DNA of 64,000 bases, from NCBI RefSeq assembly GCF_000813845.1, contig NZ_JWTB01000013.1, positions 40,696 to 104,695 on the forward strand, in the 5' to 3' direction. Below are positions 35,346-45,239 of the stretch, piece after piece. The first letter of the stretch is position 1. Every line of letters begins with the position of its first letter. Origin of the DNA: Pseudarthrobacter phenanthrenivorans (GTDB taxonomy: Bacteria; Actinomycetota; Actinomycetes; Actinomycetales; Micrococcaceae). The translations under genes and the position numbers were made by a program. The notes under the pieces are model-generated. The model was not told the DNA's origin. It worked only from the letters and a program-made list of their open reading frames with translations, and made no database searches.

Positions 35346-36241
35346 GCGCGGGGAGTGCCTGATGCTGCAGCGGCCGCCGGCGCCCGGAACAGTTCCTGGC
35401 GCTGGCGGCCCAGGCCTTCCACTTCCACCTCCACCACGTCGCCCGGCTGGAGGTAGGGGAACCGGCCGCTGAGGGCCACACCCTGCGGAGTGCCAGTGAG
35501 GATCACGTCGCCCGGTTCCAGCCGCATGTACTGGCTGCAGTGGTGGACCAGTGTGGGCGCATCAAAGATGAGTTCGGACGACGACGAATCCTGGCGCGGT
35601 TCACCGTTGACCCAGCTGCGCAGCGGAAGGGCGCCGCCGTCGATATCCTGCGCCGGAACCAGCCACGGGCCCAGCGGCGTTGACCCCGGGAGCGACTTCC
35701 CCTTGGTCCACTGGCCCGCAGCACCGGGCAACTGGTATTCACGCTCGGAGAGATCGTTCGCCGTGACGTATCCGGCGATGCAGGCCGCGGCGTCGCCAAC
35801 GGAATCCAGGTAGCTGGCCTCCCGGCCGATCACGATGCCCAGTTCCACTTCCCAGTCGTACCGGGTGGACCGCGGCGGGAGCGGAGCGGGGTCATAGGGC
35901 CCGGTGACCGTATTGCTCGGTTTGAGGAAGACCACCGGAATGGTGGGCGGCTCGGCGCCGGATTCCGCCGCATGTGCGGCATAGTTCATTCCGATGCCCA
36001 CCACGGTGCCGGGCCTGGCCACCGGCGAACCTACACGCAGTCCCGCGGCCTCCTCCAGCAGCGGCAACGCCCCTATCGCCAGGGCCTCCCGGACCTTCGC
36101 CAGGCCGCCGGCGGCAAGGAACCGGCTGTCAATGTCATTGGTCAGGGGCAGCAGGCTGAAGCAACGGGATGCACCCCCTGCCGCATCAACCAGCACTGCC
36201 GGCTGCTCCCTGCCGGGTTCGCCCAGGCGCATGATCTTCAT
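35342..36241 (-). CDS. fumarylacetoacetate hydrolase family protein
   Basis: 299-residue hydrolase or decarboxylase of the FAH fold. It has GIGMNYAAHAAESG (about 85) and the metal-binding DWEVELGIVIGREASYLD (E-x-E-D type) near 130, then ILTGTPQGVAL near 265. Members act on acylpyruvates, oxaloacetate or ring-cleavage products. The start at 36241 follows GGAGGAG; the frame is open to 36391. Proximity to the tricarboxylate transporter makes an oxaloacetate-like substrate possible; this is inference. Confidence 0.88.
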   Translation of the reverse strand: MKIMRLGEPGREQPAVLVDAAGGASRCFSLLPLTNDIDSRFLAAGGLAKVREALAIGALPLLEEAAGLRVGSPVARPGTVVGIGMNYAAHAAESGAEPPTIPVVFLKPSNTVTGPYDPAPLPPRSTRYDWEVELGIVIGREASYLDSVGDAAACIAGYVTANDLSEREYQLPGAAGQWTKGKSLPGSTPLGPWLVPAQDIDGGALPLRSWVNGEPRQDSSSSELIFDAPTLVHHCSQYMRLEPGDVILTGTPQGVALSGRFPYLQPGDVVEVEVEGLGRQRQELFRAPAAAAASGTPRA

Positions 36242-36461
36242 ACCGAATACTCCTCCAGCTGTACTAAGGGGGCCGCACGACCAAGGGGCGGGCGCGGACC
36301 CGAGGGGCCCCTTCCATGGTGGTCGATTCCCTGCGGAGCCGCGAACGGACGGTTTGTGACTGCCCGCCAAGCCCGCAAATAGGGCAGTCATCTGACATCC
36401 GGCAGGAGCAGTCGGTAGAATAACGGAGCCATCCTGGCACGAAACACAGAAAGTTCAGTAC

Positions 36462-36722
36462 ATGACTACAGCCACTTTGGAGCGGATCCCCGCCGCTGCC
36501 GGGGCCACCGAGGGGCCGTCCCCGCGGTCCATCGACCTTGAGTTCTCCAGCGCCAGCGAGGTCCACGCGGGGCTGGAAGGGGCGGTCGCAGAACTGATCG
36601 CGGTAGCAGCAAAAGACGCCACCTGCGGCATCCTGGTCACCAGGCTGCACCCGGGACGCTACACGGTAGCCCTGGATGAATCGGTACCGTTCGGCGAGAC
36701 CTACGAGTCCATCGCCGCCTGA
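36462..36722 (+). CDS. small hypothetical protein
   Basis: 86-residue soluble protein, alanine- and glutamate-rich, with a predicted helix (LEGAVAELIAVAAKD) and two short strands (CGILVTRLHPGRYTVALD). No signal peptide, membrane helix or known motif. It is followed by a strong bidirectional terminator. It looks like a real conserved small gene by codon use, function unknown. Confidence 0.6.
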   Translation: MTTATLERIPAAAGATEGPSPRSIDLEFSSASEVHAGLEGAVAELIAVAAKDATCGILVTRLHPGRYTVALDESVPFGETYESIAA

Positions 36723-36782
36723 CCGCCACCGGCCGGCCAGCCGTCCGCCCTTGGACGCGACAACGGCCGGCGCCGCCAACAG

Positions 36783-36818
36783 AAAACCCCGCACGCCATA
36801 AAGGCAATGCGGGGTTTT
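36783..36818. terminator. bidirectional intrinsic terminator
   Basis: Perfect arms AAAACCCCGCA and TGCGGGGTTTT enclose a 14-base loop. T runs follow on both strands. It serves the convergent small genes ending at 36722 (+) and 36839 (-). Confidence 0.9.
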
Positions 36819-36838
36819 GTGTTGCCGCAGCAGGGCTC

Positions 36839-37084
36839 CTAGGCGCGGCGGACCTGAACGCCGTCGGACTTCAGGAAGAGCTGCTTCTCGGCGGGGCCTG
36901 ACGGACCGGCCGGAACCAGCCACAGGACGTTCCCGCTCTGGGACACCTCTTCCACCTCCCCGGCAGCCACCACATGCGCATGCTTGATGATCTCGACCCG
37001 GTCCCCGGCCTGGAGGGCTTTCCAGTTGGACACCGCAGCGGAATGGGCATTGCGCCTCGACAGGACTGCCCCACGTGCTTTCAT
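36839..37084 (-). CDS. small hypothetical protein with SH3-like barrel pattern
   Basis: 81-residue protein starting MKARGAVLSRRNAHS, then alternating strands (GDRVEIIKHAHVVAAGEVEEVSQSGNVLWLV), which resembles a small SH3-like beta barrel such as seen in KOW or ribosomal-type proteins. Eight Lys/Arg and no Cys. AAAGGGG lies upstream of the chosen ATG; the frame reaches 37120. Conserved-looking, function unknown. Confidence 0.6.
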   Translation of the reverse strand: MKARGAVLSRRNAHSAAVSNWKALQAGDRVEIIKHAHVVAAGEVEEVSQSGNVLWLVPAGPSGPAEKQLFLKSDGVQVRRA

Positions 37085-37246
37085 TTGAACTTCTACCCCT
37101 TTGTATCGTTCTGCCGCCACAGCTTCATTGATGTGACTTTCACTACATCTTCAGTTCTACTACAGTCCCGGCGCCGCGGTGGGCCGCGGCGCCGGAAATT
37201 CCGTCCTTTGGACAGAAGAACCGCAGCAACTGAAGATTCTTCGGTG

Positions 37247-38851
37247 TCAGGCGAGGGGCCCGACGGCGGATTCCGCCGCCCGGCGCACGTCACCCGAGGC
37301 AACCAGCCGGTCCGCCGCTTCCAGTTCCGGAGACAGGAAACGGTCCGTCCCCGGCCCGTCCACCACACCGCGGAGGGCAGCCACGACGGCGGCCCCGGCC
37401 GGGCCGGGCGTCAGCGCGCCGCCTGAGAGCTGGGTGCGGATGTCCAGGGCCCGCGCAGAGGTCACCAGTTCGATGGCCAGGACCCGGCGGAGGTTCTCCA
37501 CCGCCTTGCGCAGCTTCCGCGCAGCGTGCCAGCCCATGGACACATGGTCCTCCTGCATGGCCGAGCTGGGAATCGAGTCCACGGACGCGGGAACGGCGAG
37601 CCGCTTGTTGTCCGACACCAGGCCGGCCTGGGTGTACTGGGCGATCATCAGGCCGGAGTCCACCCCGGGGTCTGCTGCCAGGAACGCGGGCAGGCCGTGG
37701 GAACGGGCGGGGTCCAGCATCCGGTCGGTCCGGCGTTCGGCGATGGAGCTGAGGTCGGCGACGGCGATGGCCAGGTAGTCCAGCACGTAAGCCACCGGAG
37801 CGCCGTGGAAGTTGCCGTTGGAGCTGACCCGGCCGTCGGGAAGGACCACGGGGTTGTCGATGGCGGCCGCCAGTTCCCGGGTCGCCACCAGCTCGGCGTG
37901 GTCAACGGTGTCGCGGACCGCGCCGGCAACCTGCGGGGCGCAGCGCAGCGAGTACGCATCCTGGACCCGGGAATCCCCTACCCGGTGCGACGCGACAATG
38001 GGCGAATCCGACAGCACGCGCAGCATGTTGTCGGCACTGGCCGCCTGGCCGGGGTGGGGACGAAGTGCGGCGTGCAGTTCGGGGAGGAACACCTGGTCCG
38101 TCCCCAGCAGTGCCTCGACGCTGAGCGCGGCGGTGATATCCGCCGTCGCCAGCAGCTGGCGGAGGTCGGCAATGGCCATCAGGAGCATGCCCAGCATGCC
38201 CTCCGTGCCGTTGACCAGCGCAAGCCCTTCCTTCTCAGCGAGGATGACCGGCTCGATGCCGTGCGCTGCCAGCAGCTCGGCGACAGGCCGCTCTCCCCGC
38301 CCGCCGTATGTGACGCCGTCGGGCCCTTCCGCCTCTCCCTCGCCCATCAGGACCAGGGCGCAGTGCGACAAGGGGGCAAGGTCACCCGAGCAGCCCAGCG
38401 ACCCGAACTCGCGGACCACCGGGGTGATGCCGGCGTTGAGGACATCCACCATGGTCTGCAGGACCACGGGGCGGACGCCGGTGCGGCCGGAGGCCAGGGT
38501 CTTGGCGCGCAGGAACATGATGCCGCGCACCACTTCCCGCTCCACGGCCGGCCCCATGCCCGCGGCGTGGCTGCGGATCAGGGACTTCTGCAGCTGCGTG
38601 CGCAGTTCGTTGGGGATATGGCGGTTGGCCAGGGCACCGAAGCCGGTGGAGATGCCGTAGGCGGGGGTGTCGCTGGCGGCAAGGTCATCGATATGGGCCC
38701 GGACCTTGGCGACGGTCTCCAGGGCGTCCGGAGCGATGGCCACGGTGGCGCCGTGGCGCGCGACGGCGAGCACGTCCTCCGCAGTGACGCCGACGGAGCC
38801 GAGGGTGACGGTCAGCGGTTCGTGGGTTGTTTCGTGGGTTACGAGAGTCAT
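37247..38851 (-). CDS. hutH: histidine ammonia-lyase
   Basis: 534-residue cytoplasmic enzyme converting L-histidine to urocanate and ammonia, the first step of the Hut pathway. The electrophilic MIO group forms from Cys154-Ser155-Gly156 in GSLGCSGDLAPLSH; the Cys variant of the usual Ala-Ser-Gly is known in actinobacterial HutH. Active-site GISTGFGALAN is at 67-77. The start at 38851 is chosen for its position after AAGGAAC; the frame is open to 38917. It follows hutU on the same strand with inverted repeat element A in the 96-bp gap. Confidence 0.94.
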   Translation of the reverse strand: MTLVTHETTHEPLTVTLGSVGVTAEDVLAVARHGATVAIAPDALETVAKVRAHIDDLAASDTPAYGISTGFGALANRHIPNELRTQLQKSLIRSHAAGMGPAVEREVVRGIMFLRAKTLASGRTGVRPVVLQTMVDVLNAGITPVVREFGSLGCSGDLAPLSHCALVLMGEGEAEGPDGVTYGGRGERPVAELLAAHGIEPVILAEKEGLALVNGTEGMLGMLLMAIADLRQLLATADITAALSVEALLGTDQVFLPELHAALRPHPGQAASADNMLRVLSDSPIVASHRVGDSRVQDAYSLRCAPQVAGAVRDTVDHAELVATRELAAAIDNPVVLPDGRVSSNGNFHGAPVAYVLDYLAIAVADLSSIAERRTDRMLDPARSHGLPAFLAADPGVDSGLMIAQYTQAGLVSDNKRLAVPASVDSIPSSAMQEDHVSMGWHAARKLRKAVENLRRVLAIELVTSARALDIRTQLSGGALTPGPAGAAVVAALRGVVDGPGTDRFLSPELEAADRLVASGDVRRAAESAVGPLA

Positions 38852-38873
38852 GGAAGTTCCTTGTTGTATTCCC

Positions 38874-38933
38874 ATCGACTGCTCCGTACTTGTCGTTTTC
38901 AGGGTTCTAAACGACAAGTACGGAGCAATCGAT
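38874..38933. repeat. inverted repeat element A (conserved-loop palindrome family)
   Basis: 25-base arms (ATCGA-TGCTCCGTACTTGTCGTTT, one mismatch) enclose a 10-base loop that reads AGAACCCTGA on the minus strand. It fills the gap between hutU and hutH and would form a long hairpin in a shared transcript. No T run follows. The apex and the outer ATCGAT/GCAATCGATG ends match the element at 49264. Confidence 0.85.
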
Positions 38934-38947
38934 GTGGGGAGCCTGGG

Positions 38948-40657
38948 TTAGCGGGCCTGGGCGGGGTTCTCTTGCATGGGGATGCGGACGCCGCGTTCCT
39001 TCGCGACCTCAAGGGCACGGTCGTAGCCGGCGTCGGCGTGGCGGATAACGCCCATGCCGGGGTCGTTGGTCAGCAGGCGTTCGAGCTTCTGGGCGGCGAG
39101 ATCGGTGCCGTCGGCGACGGAGACCTGGCCGGCGTGGATGGAGCGGCCGATGCCCACGCCGCCGCCGTGGTGCAGGGATACCCAGGTGGCGCCGGAGGCA
39201 GTGTTGAGCAGGGCGTTCAGCAACGGCCAGTCGGCGATGGCGTCGGAGCCGTCCGCCATGGCTTCGGTTTCACGGTACGGGGAGGCGACGGAGCCCGAGT
39301 CCAGGTGGTCACGGCCGATCACGATCGGGGCCTTGACCTTGCCCTCCTTGACGAGCTGGTTGAAGAGCAGCCCGGCCTTGGCACGTTCGCCGTAGCCCAG
39401 CCAGCAGATGCGGGCGGGCAGGCCCTCGAACTCGACGCGCTCCTGGGCGGCGTCGATCCACCGGTGCAGGTGCTTGTTCTCGGGGAAGAGTTCCTTGATG
39501 GCTTCGTCCGTGACGCGGATGTCTTCGGGATCGCCGGACAGGGCCACCCAGCGGAACGGGCCCAGGCCTTCGCAGAAGAGCGGGCGGATGTAGGCCGGAA
39601 CGAAGCCGGGGAACTCGAAGGCGCGTTCGTAGCCGCCCTTGCGGGCCTCGTCGCGGATGGAGTTGCCGTAATCGAAGACTTCGGCGCCGGCGTCCTGGAA
39701 TTCCACCATGGCCTGCACGTGCCGGGCCATGGAGGCCTGCGACTTCTTGGTGAAGCCTTCCGGGTCCGCCTCGGCTTCACGGTGCCACTCGTCCACCGAG
39801 ATGCCCTCGGGCAGGTAGGACAGGGGGTCGTGGGCGGAGGTCTGGTCGGTGACGATGTCCACGGTGAGTTCACCGGCCTTATGGCGGCGGAGGATCTCGG
39901 GGAAGACTTCGGCCGCGTTGCCCACGTAGCCCACGGACCAGCCGCGGCGCTCCTCCTTGGCCTTGAGCACCTTGGCGATGGCGGCGTCGAGGTCGGTTTC
40001 CACCTCGTCCAGGTAGCGCTTGCCGGCGCGGCGGCGCAGGCGGGTCTCGTCGACATCGACAATCAGGCAGGCGCCATCGTTCAGGGTGACGGCGAGCGGC
40101 TGGGCGCCGCCCATGCCGCCGCAGCCGCCGGTCAGGGTCAGTGTGCCGGCGAGGGTGCCGTTCTCGTCGCCCGTGAGCTTGCGGGCGATGGCGGCGAAGG
40201 TTTCGAAGGTACCCTGCAGGATGCCCTGGGTGCCGATGTAGATCCAGGAGCCGGCGGTCATCTGGCCGTACATCATCAGGCCCTCGGCCTCGAGCCGGCG
40301 GAACTCGGGCCAGTTTGCCCAGTCGCCGACGAGGTTGGAGTTGGCCAGCAGGACCCGGGGCGCCCATTCGTTGGTGCGGAAGATGCCGACCGGCTTGCCG
40401 GACTGGACCAGCAGCGTCTCATCCTTTTCCATGGTTTCCAGGGTGCGGATGATGGCGTCGAACGCGGCCCAGGAGCGGACGGCGCGGCCGGTGCCGCCGT
40501 AGACCACCAGGTCGTCCGGGCGTTCGGCGACCTCGGGGTCCAGGTTGTTCATCAGCATGCGCAGCGGCGCTTCGGTCTGCCAGGACTTGGCGGTGAGCTC
40601 GGTGCCGCGGGCTGCTTTGACCGGGCGGGCACCGGTGGTGAAATCGGCGGGTGCCAT
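38948..40657 (-). CDS. hutU: urocanate hydratase
   Basis: 569-residue NAD+-dependent enzyme that hydrates urocanate to imidazolonepropionate, second step of histidine degradation. It has the NAD-site [12 protein letters not shown] near 150, and the family motif [21 protein letters not shown] near 480, quoted by its S-G-S and E-T-E residues. Length is typical. AAGGAG precedes the ATG. It is upstream of hutH on the same strand and downstream of an IclR regulator gene. Confidence 0.95.
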   Translation of the reverse strand: MAPADFTTGARPVKAARGTELTAKSWQTEAPLRMLMNNLDPEVAERPDDLVVYGGTGRAVRSWAAFDAIIRTLETMEKDETLLVQSGKPVGIFRTNEWAPRVLLANSNLVGDWANWPEFRRLEAEGLMMYGQMTAGSWIYIGTQGILQGTFETFAAIARKLTGDENGTLAGTLTLTGGCGGMGGAQPLAVTLNDGACLIVDVDETRLRRRAGKRYLDEVETDLDAAIAKVLKAKEERRGWSVGYVGNAAEVFPEILRRHKAGELTVDIVTDQTSAHDPLSYLPEGISVDEWHREAEADPEGFTKKSQASMARHVQAMVEFQDAGAEVFDYGNSIRDEARKGGYERAFEFPGFVPAYIRPLFCEGLGPFRWVALSGDPEDIRVTDEAIKELFPENKHLHRWIDAAQERVEFEGLPARICWLGYGERAKAGLLFNQLVKEGKVKAPIVIGRDHLDSGSVASPYRETEAMADGSDAIADWPLLNALLNTASGATWVSLHHGGGVGIGRSIHAGQVSVADGTDLAAQKLERLLTNDPGMGVIRHADAGYDRALEVAKERGVRIPMQENPAQAR

Positions 40658-40786
40658 GATGGGCTCCTTCGTGTGGTGTCTGTTGGAGGAAAGAAGTTCT
40701 GTATCAACTAAAGCCCTTGGCGGACGGGCTTCACAGGGGTTTTGCCGGGGTGCTGTCCGGTATTCCAGACGTGCCCGGCTTGCCAG

Positions 40787-40847
40787 GTTGCTCTATCACT
40801 TACGGCTCCCATTCCAGGGTTTTAGCAGCCGTAAGTGATGGGGCAAC
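40787..40847. repeat. inverted repeat element C (conserved-loop palindrome family)
   Basis: 21-base arms (GTTGC-C/T-CATCACTTACGGCT type, two mismatches) enclose a 19-base loop, which on the minus strand contains AAAACCCTGGAA. The right end, GGGCAACGATGG, resembles the ends of elements A and B. It lies between the IclR gene stop and the hutU start, both minus strand. Confidence 0.8.
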
Positions 40848-40852
40848 GATGG

Positions 40853-41710
40853 TTATTTGACCGGCCGCCCGTGGATGCGGACGGAGAGTTCGTCAGCCAC
40901 CTTCTGGACGCGGGCAGCCAGCACAGGCCACTCCTCCGAGGGCAGCTTGTCCTCGAGGAAAGTGACTGCGACGGCGGCCGTGGGCCAGCCCAGGTGGTCG
41001 GTCACAGCGGCGGCGATGGAACCAAAGCCCGGCGTCACCTCGCCGTGTTCGGTGGCATACCCGCGCTGGCGCACCTGGTCCAGGTGCGAGGACAGCGCCG
41101 AGTACTTCATGATCGCGCCTTCCACCTCGTGCCGGGCCGTAAAGGCGGCGGCGTTCGGGTACAGCGCCCGCACCTGGGACTTGGGCAGGGCGGCCAGGAT
41201 GGCGCGGCCGCTGGCGGTGAGGTGGCTGGGAAGCCGGACTCCGACGTCGGTTACCAGGGAGGGGCGGTTCTTGGCCCGCTCCTCGACGATGTACAGGACA
41301 TCGCGGCCGTGGAGGACGGCAAGGTGGGCACTCTCCCCAATTGCGTCCACGAGCGAGGCAAGCAGCGGCCGGCCCAGCCGGGACAGCGGTTCCTGCCGCG
41401 AGTAGGCGGAACTGAGTTCGAAGGCGCTGATGCCCAGCCCGTAGCGCTGTTCCTCGTGCAGATGGAGGACGAATCCATTGGCCTCCATGACGCCCAGCAG
41501 GTGGTAGACGCTGGACCGGGGCAGGTCCAGGCTGGAAGCGATCTGGGAGGCGGCCATCGGCCCCCTGCGGGAGGCCAGCAGCTTGAGGATGCGCAGGGTG
41601 TTCTCAGCGGCAGGAACTTTTGACGACGCCTTGACGGACGCGCGGGGCGTCCGGGGTTCGGCACCTGCTGGATCGGTGCCGCGCGTTTCGGCGCTTAGTG
41701 CAGTGCTCAT
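40853..41710 (-). CDS. IclR-family regulator of histidine utilisation
   Basis: 285-residue regulator. The N-terminal winged helix (about 28-85) has NTLRILKLLASRRGPMAASQIASSLDLPRSSVYHLL in outline. The C-terminal effector domain (about 100-270) has GRAILAALPKSQ and an EVTPGFGSIAAAV ligand loop. Divergent from the permease gene and immediately upstream of hutU/hutH, so it is the likely Hut repressor or activator. Ligand (urocanate or histidine) is inference. Intergenic 41711-42016 holds a GCGACAT...ATGTCGC inverted pair that could be its operator. Confidence 0.85.
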   Translation of the reverse strand: MSTALSAETRGTDPAGAEPRTPRASVKASSKVPAAENTLRILKLLASRRGPMAASQIASSLDLPRSSVYHLLGVMEANGFVLHLHEEQRYGLGISAFELSSAYSRQEPLSRLGRPLLASLVDAIGESAHLAVLHGRDVLYIVEERAKNRPSLVTDVGVRLPSHLTASGRAILAALPKSQVRALYPNAAAFTARHEVEGAIMKYSALSSHLDQVRQRGYATEHGEVTPGFGSIAAAVTDHLGWPTAAVAVTFLEDKLPSEEWPVLAARVQKVADELSVRIHGRPVK

Positions 41711-42016
41711 GGGTTCGAAGGGTCTTTCTGGTTGGCTCTGTCCGGAATCCCGTACTTAAGCTTGCGCCCTCGGCGCCCACAATCGCTGCTCCCCCAAGCC
41801 CAAGGTGTCTCGAATCCCAGACGCGCGGCGGTCCTGTCGGCCGACCCTCGGCGACATATCAGTCAGCCGCAGTGTTCCGGCCCCCATTGCCGATAAGTGC
41901 CATGTCGCAGACAGTCTGAGATGAAAGACACCAAGGCGCCGTGAGCCTCATCACGGTGCCGTGGAAAATGGTCTGCTGGTTAGCGGCTCCCCTCCCAATG
42001 ACGAGAAGGTATTTCC

Positions 42017-43504
42017 ATGCAACCAGCTCCAACCCCCACCCGGACCGACAGTCCGGCGGACCGGCAGAAGCCGGCCGACGCCGTCGGACGCGTCCTCAAC
42101 CGCGGCCTGAACGTGCGGCACATCCGCTTCATGGCACTGGGCTCCGCGATCGGCACGGGCCTCTTCTATGGCTCCGCGTCCGCGATCCAGAAGGCTGGCC
42201 CCGCCGTCCTGCTGGCTTACATCATCGGCGGCGCCGCGGTGTTCATGGTCATGCGGGCCCTCGGCGAGATGGCAGTGCGGCATCCGGTCTCCGGTTCCTT
42301 CAGCCAATACGCGGGCCGCTACCTCGGCCCCCTGGCCGGCTTCGTGACCGGATGGACGTACGTGTTCGAGATGGCCATCGTGGCCATTGCCGATGTCACT
42401 GCCTTCAGTATCTACATGGGCTTCTGGTTCCCCCAGGTGGACCGCTGGATCTGGGTCCTCGTCGTGATCTGTTTCCTGGCCGCGCTGAACCTCCTGAGCG
42501 TCAAGGTCTTCGGCGAGCTGGAGTTCTGGTTCTCGCTGATCAAGGTCGCGGCCATCATCGCCATGATCGCCGGCGGCGCAGCCATCATTGCCTTCGGCTT
42601 CCAGGCCGGCGATTCAAGCGTGGCGCCCGGACTGGGCAACCTGGTGGAGCACGGCGGCCTGTTCCCCAACGGGTTCGAAGGCCTCCTGGCCTCCTTTGCT
42701 GTGGTGATGTTTGCCTTCGGCGGGATCGAAACCCTGGGCATCACGGCCGGCGAAGCCGCAGACCCCAAGAAGGTCATCCCCAAAGCCGTCAACACTGTCC
42801 CCGTCCGCGTCCTGCTGTTCTATGTCCTGACCCTGGGCGTGCTCATGAGCCTCTTCCCCTGGAACGAGGTGGGCAGCAACGGCAGCCCGTTCGTGCAGAT
42901 CTTCAGCAGCCTCGGCATCCCGGCCGCACCGCACATCCTGAACGCCGTGGTGATCACGGCCGCGCTCTCCGCCATCAACAGCGACATCTTCGGTGCGGGC
43001 CGCATCCTCTTCGGGCTGTCCAACCAGGGCCACGCCCCCGCCGCGTTCGGCAAGGTTTCCCGGCACGGGGTTCCGTGGATGACCGTGGTGATGATGGCCG
43101 GAATCCTGCTGGTGGGCGTGGTCCTCAACGCCGTGATTCCGGAAGACGTGTTCCTGGTGATTGCCTCGATCGCCACCTTTGCCACGGTCTGGGTGTGGGT
43201 CATGATCCTGGCCTCCCACGTGGCAATGAAGCGCGAAATCGCGCGCAAGGGCCTGCCGGCGTCGGAATTCCCGTCTCCGTGGTGGCCGGCAGCGTCCGTC
43301 CTCACCATCGCCTTCATGGCGCTGGTGATCGCGGTCCTCGGCGCCTTCGAGGACACCCGGATCGCCCTGTACGTCGGGGCGGTGTGGCTGGGCCTGCTGG
43401 TCCTGGCGTACCGCCTGTGGGTCAAGGGTGATGGACGACGGCGGGCCCACCTTGAGGATGAAACCTCGCCGCTGCCCGTGGTCGCCCCCGGCCCGGGCAG
43501 CTAG
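42017..43504 (+). CDS. APC-family amino acid permease, probable histidine importer
   Basis: 495-residue membrane protein with 12 helices. It has the APC substrate-site [21 protein letters not shown] near 40 and [16 protein letters not shown] near 90, as in the ProY/HutT aromatic-histidine permease branch. It diverges from the IclR regulator of the hut genes, making histidine or urocanate the probable substrate. GAGAAGG precedes the ATG. Confidence 0.88.
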   Translation: MQPAPTPTRTDSPADRQKPADAVGRVLNRGLNVRHIRFMALGSAIGTGLFYGSASAIQKAGPAVLLAYIIGGAAVFMVMRALGEMAVRHPVSGSFSQYAGRYLGPLAGFVTGWTYVFEMAIVAIADVTAFSIYMGFWFPQVDRWIWVLVVICFLAALNLLSVKVFGELEFWFSLIKVAAIIAMIAGGAAIIAFGFQAGDSSVAPGLGNLVEHGGLFPNGFEGLLASFAVVMFAFGGIETLGITAGEAADPKKVIPKAVNTVPVRVLLFYVLTLGVLMSLFPWNEVGSNGSPFVQIFSSLGIPAAPHILNAVVITAALSAINSDIFGAGRILFGLSNQGHAPAAFGKVSRHGVPWMTVVMMAGILLVGVVLNAVIPEDVFLVIASIATFATVWVWVMILASHVAMKREIARKGLPASEFPSPWWPAASVLTIAFMALVIAVLGAFEDTRIALYVGAVWLGLLVLAYRLWVKGDGRRRAHLEDETSPLPVVAPGPGS

Positions 43505-43553
43505 GCCGAAAACACCCGGCGCCGGACACCAGTTCGCGGGGCTAAAATCAGCC

Positions 43554-44189
43554 ATGGTTCCCGTGTCCAGCCTGGTGGCATTCGCCGTGGCATCCGTCGT
43601 CCTGATCGCCGTCCCCGGCCCCAGCGTGCTGTTCGTCATTGGGCGTTCCCTTGCGCTGGGGTGGCGGGGCGGCGTCCTCACGGTCCTCGGAAATGCGACC
43701 GGCCAGCTGGTCCAGGTCATCGCCGTGGCCCTCGGCGTGGGCGTGGTGGTGGCTGAATCCGTGGTCCTGTTCAGCATCGTGAAGTTTGCAGGTGCCGCCT
43801 ACCTGGTCTTCCTGGGGATCCGGACCATCCTCCGACGGGGGCATGCTGCCCGCCAGCCCGCGCCGGCTCCGCCCTCCAGCCGCTGGACTTTGGTCCGGCA
43901 GGGGGCGCTGGTGGGCGCCACCAACCCCAAGTCGGTGGTGTTCTTCGTGGCAATCCTGCCCCAGTTCGTCGACTACCACGCCGGCAACATTCCGTTCCAG
44001 CTGGCCCTGCTCGGTGCGGTCTTCCTGCTGATCGCGCTGGTCTCGGACAGCCTGTGGGCCATCGCGGCGGGGTGGGCCCGGCTGTGGTTCGTCCGTTCGC
44101 CCCGGCGCGTCCCGGCGGTGGAGGCCGTGGGCGGGGCCATGATGATCGGCCTCGGCGGAACCCTGGCGTTGGCGGGATCGAAATCCTGA
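43554..44189 (+). CDS. LysE-family amino acid exporter
   Basis: 211-residue membrane protein with six helices. The RhtB/LysE signature is VPGPSVLFVIGRSLALGWRGG (key P-G-P) near 22, then GATNPKSVVFFVAILPQFV near 125. It exports amino acids or small metabolites; substrate unknown. Start at 43554 follows a TAAAAT box by five bases with no ribosome site, suggesting a leaderless mRNA. The frame opens at 43428 but the head there is non-family. Confidence 0.86.
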   Translation: MVPVSSLVAFAVASVVLIAVPGPSVLFVIGRSLALGWRGGVLTVLGNATGQLVQVIAVALGVGVVVAESVVLFSIVKFAGAAYLVFLGIRTILRRGHAARQPAPAPPSSRWTLVRQGALVGATNPKSVVFFVAILPQFVDYHAGNIPFQLALLGAVFLLIALVSDSLWAIAAGWARLWFVRSPRRVPAVEAVGGAMMIGLGGTLALAGSKS

Positions 44190-44256
44190 GACAGCGGCTG
44201 CAGAACAGGAGGTGCCCGGACCCCAGGGGACCGGGCACTTCCTTAAGTCCGTCCTG

Positions 44257-45120
44257 TCAGGCCCCGGCAGCGGCTGACCGAACCGCCTGGCCGAGGGGCG
44301 TCGTCGGCCGGCCAATCAGCCGGCGAAGGTCCCCGCTGCTGACCAGCAGGTCACCCCGGGCAATGCCGAGGTCCGAATCCGCCAGGATCTCCGCGAAAGC
44401 GCCCGGCACGCCCACTCCGGTGAGCAGCCCGGCGTACTCCCTGGCCGGCAGGTCGTTGTAGCTGATGTCCCGGCCGGTGGCGGCACTGATTTCAGCCGCG
44501 AGGTCCGCCATGCTGAACGCGTCGTCACCGCCCAGTTCGTAGACTTTGCCGGCCTGTCCATCCGCAACGAGGACGGCGGCCGCAGCGTGGGCGTAGTCGG
44601 ACCGCGCGGCCCCGCTGACCCTGCCCTCCCCGGCGCTGCCCGCCAGTGCGCCCTGGGCCAGGGTGCCCGGCAGCTGCTCTGTGTAATTCTCCAGGTACCA
44701 GCCGTTGCGCAGCAGGACAAAAGGAACACCGGACTCCCGCAGCAGCGCCTCGGTGGCCTTGTGCTCATCCGCCAGCTTCATACCGGTGGTATCGGCATTG
44801 GCAATGCTGGTGTAGGCCAGCAGCTCCACGCCCTCGGCTTTGGCAGCTTCGATCACGGTGCGGTGCTGCTCCACCCGCTTGCCCACTTCGCTGCCGGAGA
44901 TCAGCAGCACCCGCCGGGCGCCTTTGAGCGCTGCGGCCACGGAGACGGCGTCGGCATAGTCCATCTGCTTCACCTGCACCCCTTGGGCGGCGAGGTCTGC
45001 CAGCTTTTCAACCGACCGGCCGGCAGCCACGATCTCCGCCGCGGGGACGCCCCGCTCCAGGAGGGCTTCCAGGACATGGCGGCCCAACTGGCCGGTGGCG
45101 CCCGTAACAACAATGCTCAC
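44257..45120 (-). CDS. QorB-like NAD(P)H:quinone oxidoreductase
   Basis: 287-residue NmrA-type atypical SDR. It has the NAD(P) motif VTGATGQLGRHV (5-16), then AYTSIANADTT and the substrate-site FVLLRNGWYLENYTEQLP. It matches QorB/Qor2 quinone reductases that detoxify quinones. Starts at GTG with AAAGGAA upstream. It diverges from an HxlR regulator with a single Cys, as for the qor2-qorR pair of Corynebacterium glutamicum. Confidence 0.85.
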   Translation of the reverse strand: MSIVVTGATGQLGRHVLEALLERGVPAAEIVAAGRSVEKLADLAAQGVQVKQMDYADAVSVAAALKGARRVLLISGSEVGKRVEQHRTVIEAAKAEGVELLAYTSIANADTTGMKLADEHKATEALLRESGVPFVLLRNGWYLENYTEQLPGTLAQGALAGSAGEGRVSGAARSDYAHAAAAVLVADGQAGKVYELGGDDAFSMADLAAEISAATGRDISYNDLPAREYAGLLTGVGVPGAFAEILADSDLGIARGDLLVSSGDLRRLIGRPTTPLGQAVRSAAAGA

Positions 45121-45189
45121 GATGATTCCTTTCGGGTTTTTGCTCTGTCACGGGCATAACCCAGGACGGGTCACCATGCTTCCCGAAAG

Positions 45190-45230
45190 TTAGTACGCAC
45201 TTTGAGGTAAGGTACTGACCTTTAGGTAAG
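45190..45230. promoter_or_regulatory. probable operator between qorB-like and HxlR genes
   Basis: The inverted arms TTAGTAC (45190-45196) and GTACTGA (45212-45218) surround a centre containing TTTGAGGTAAG. A direct copy, TTTAGGTAAG, lies at 45221-45230. The right half overlaps the likely -10 box (TAAGCT) of the HxlR gene, fitting autorepression. Confidence 0.45.
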
Positions 45231-45239
45231 CTTGACGGT

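Noticed and set aside
37247..38851. Cys-Ser-Gly in place of Ala-Ser-Gly in HutH as a novelty
   Set aside because: Actinobacterial HutH proteins are known to form the MIO-type cofactor from Cys-Ser-Gly.
38874..38933. Intrinsic terminator reading of element A
   Set aside because: The hairpin is long and perfect but no T run follows on either strand, and the loop is conserved with other elements.
37526..40711. Very long plus-strand open frame (1061 codons) across the hut genes
   Set aside because: It is the antisense shadow of hutH and hutU, which have complete family motifs on the minus strand. GC-rich DNA leaves such frames open.
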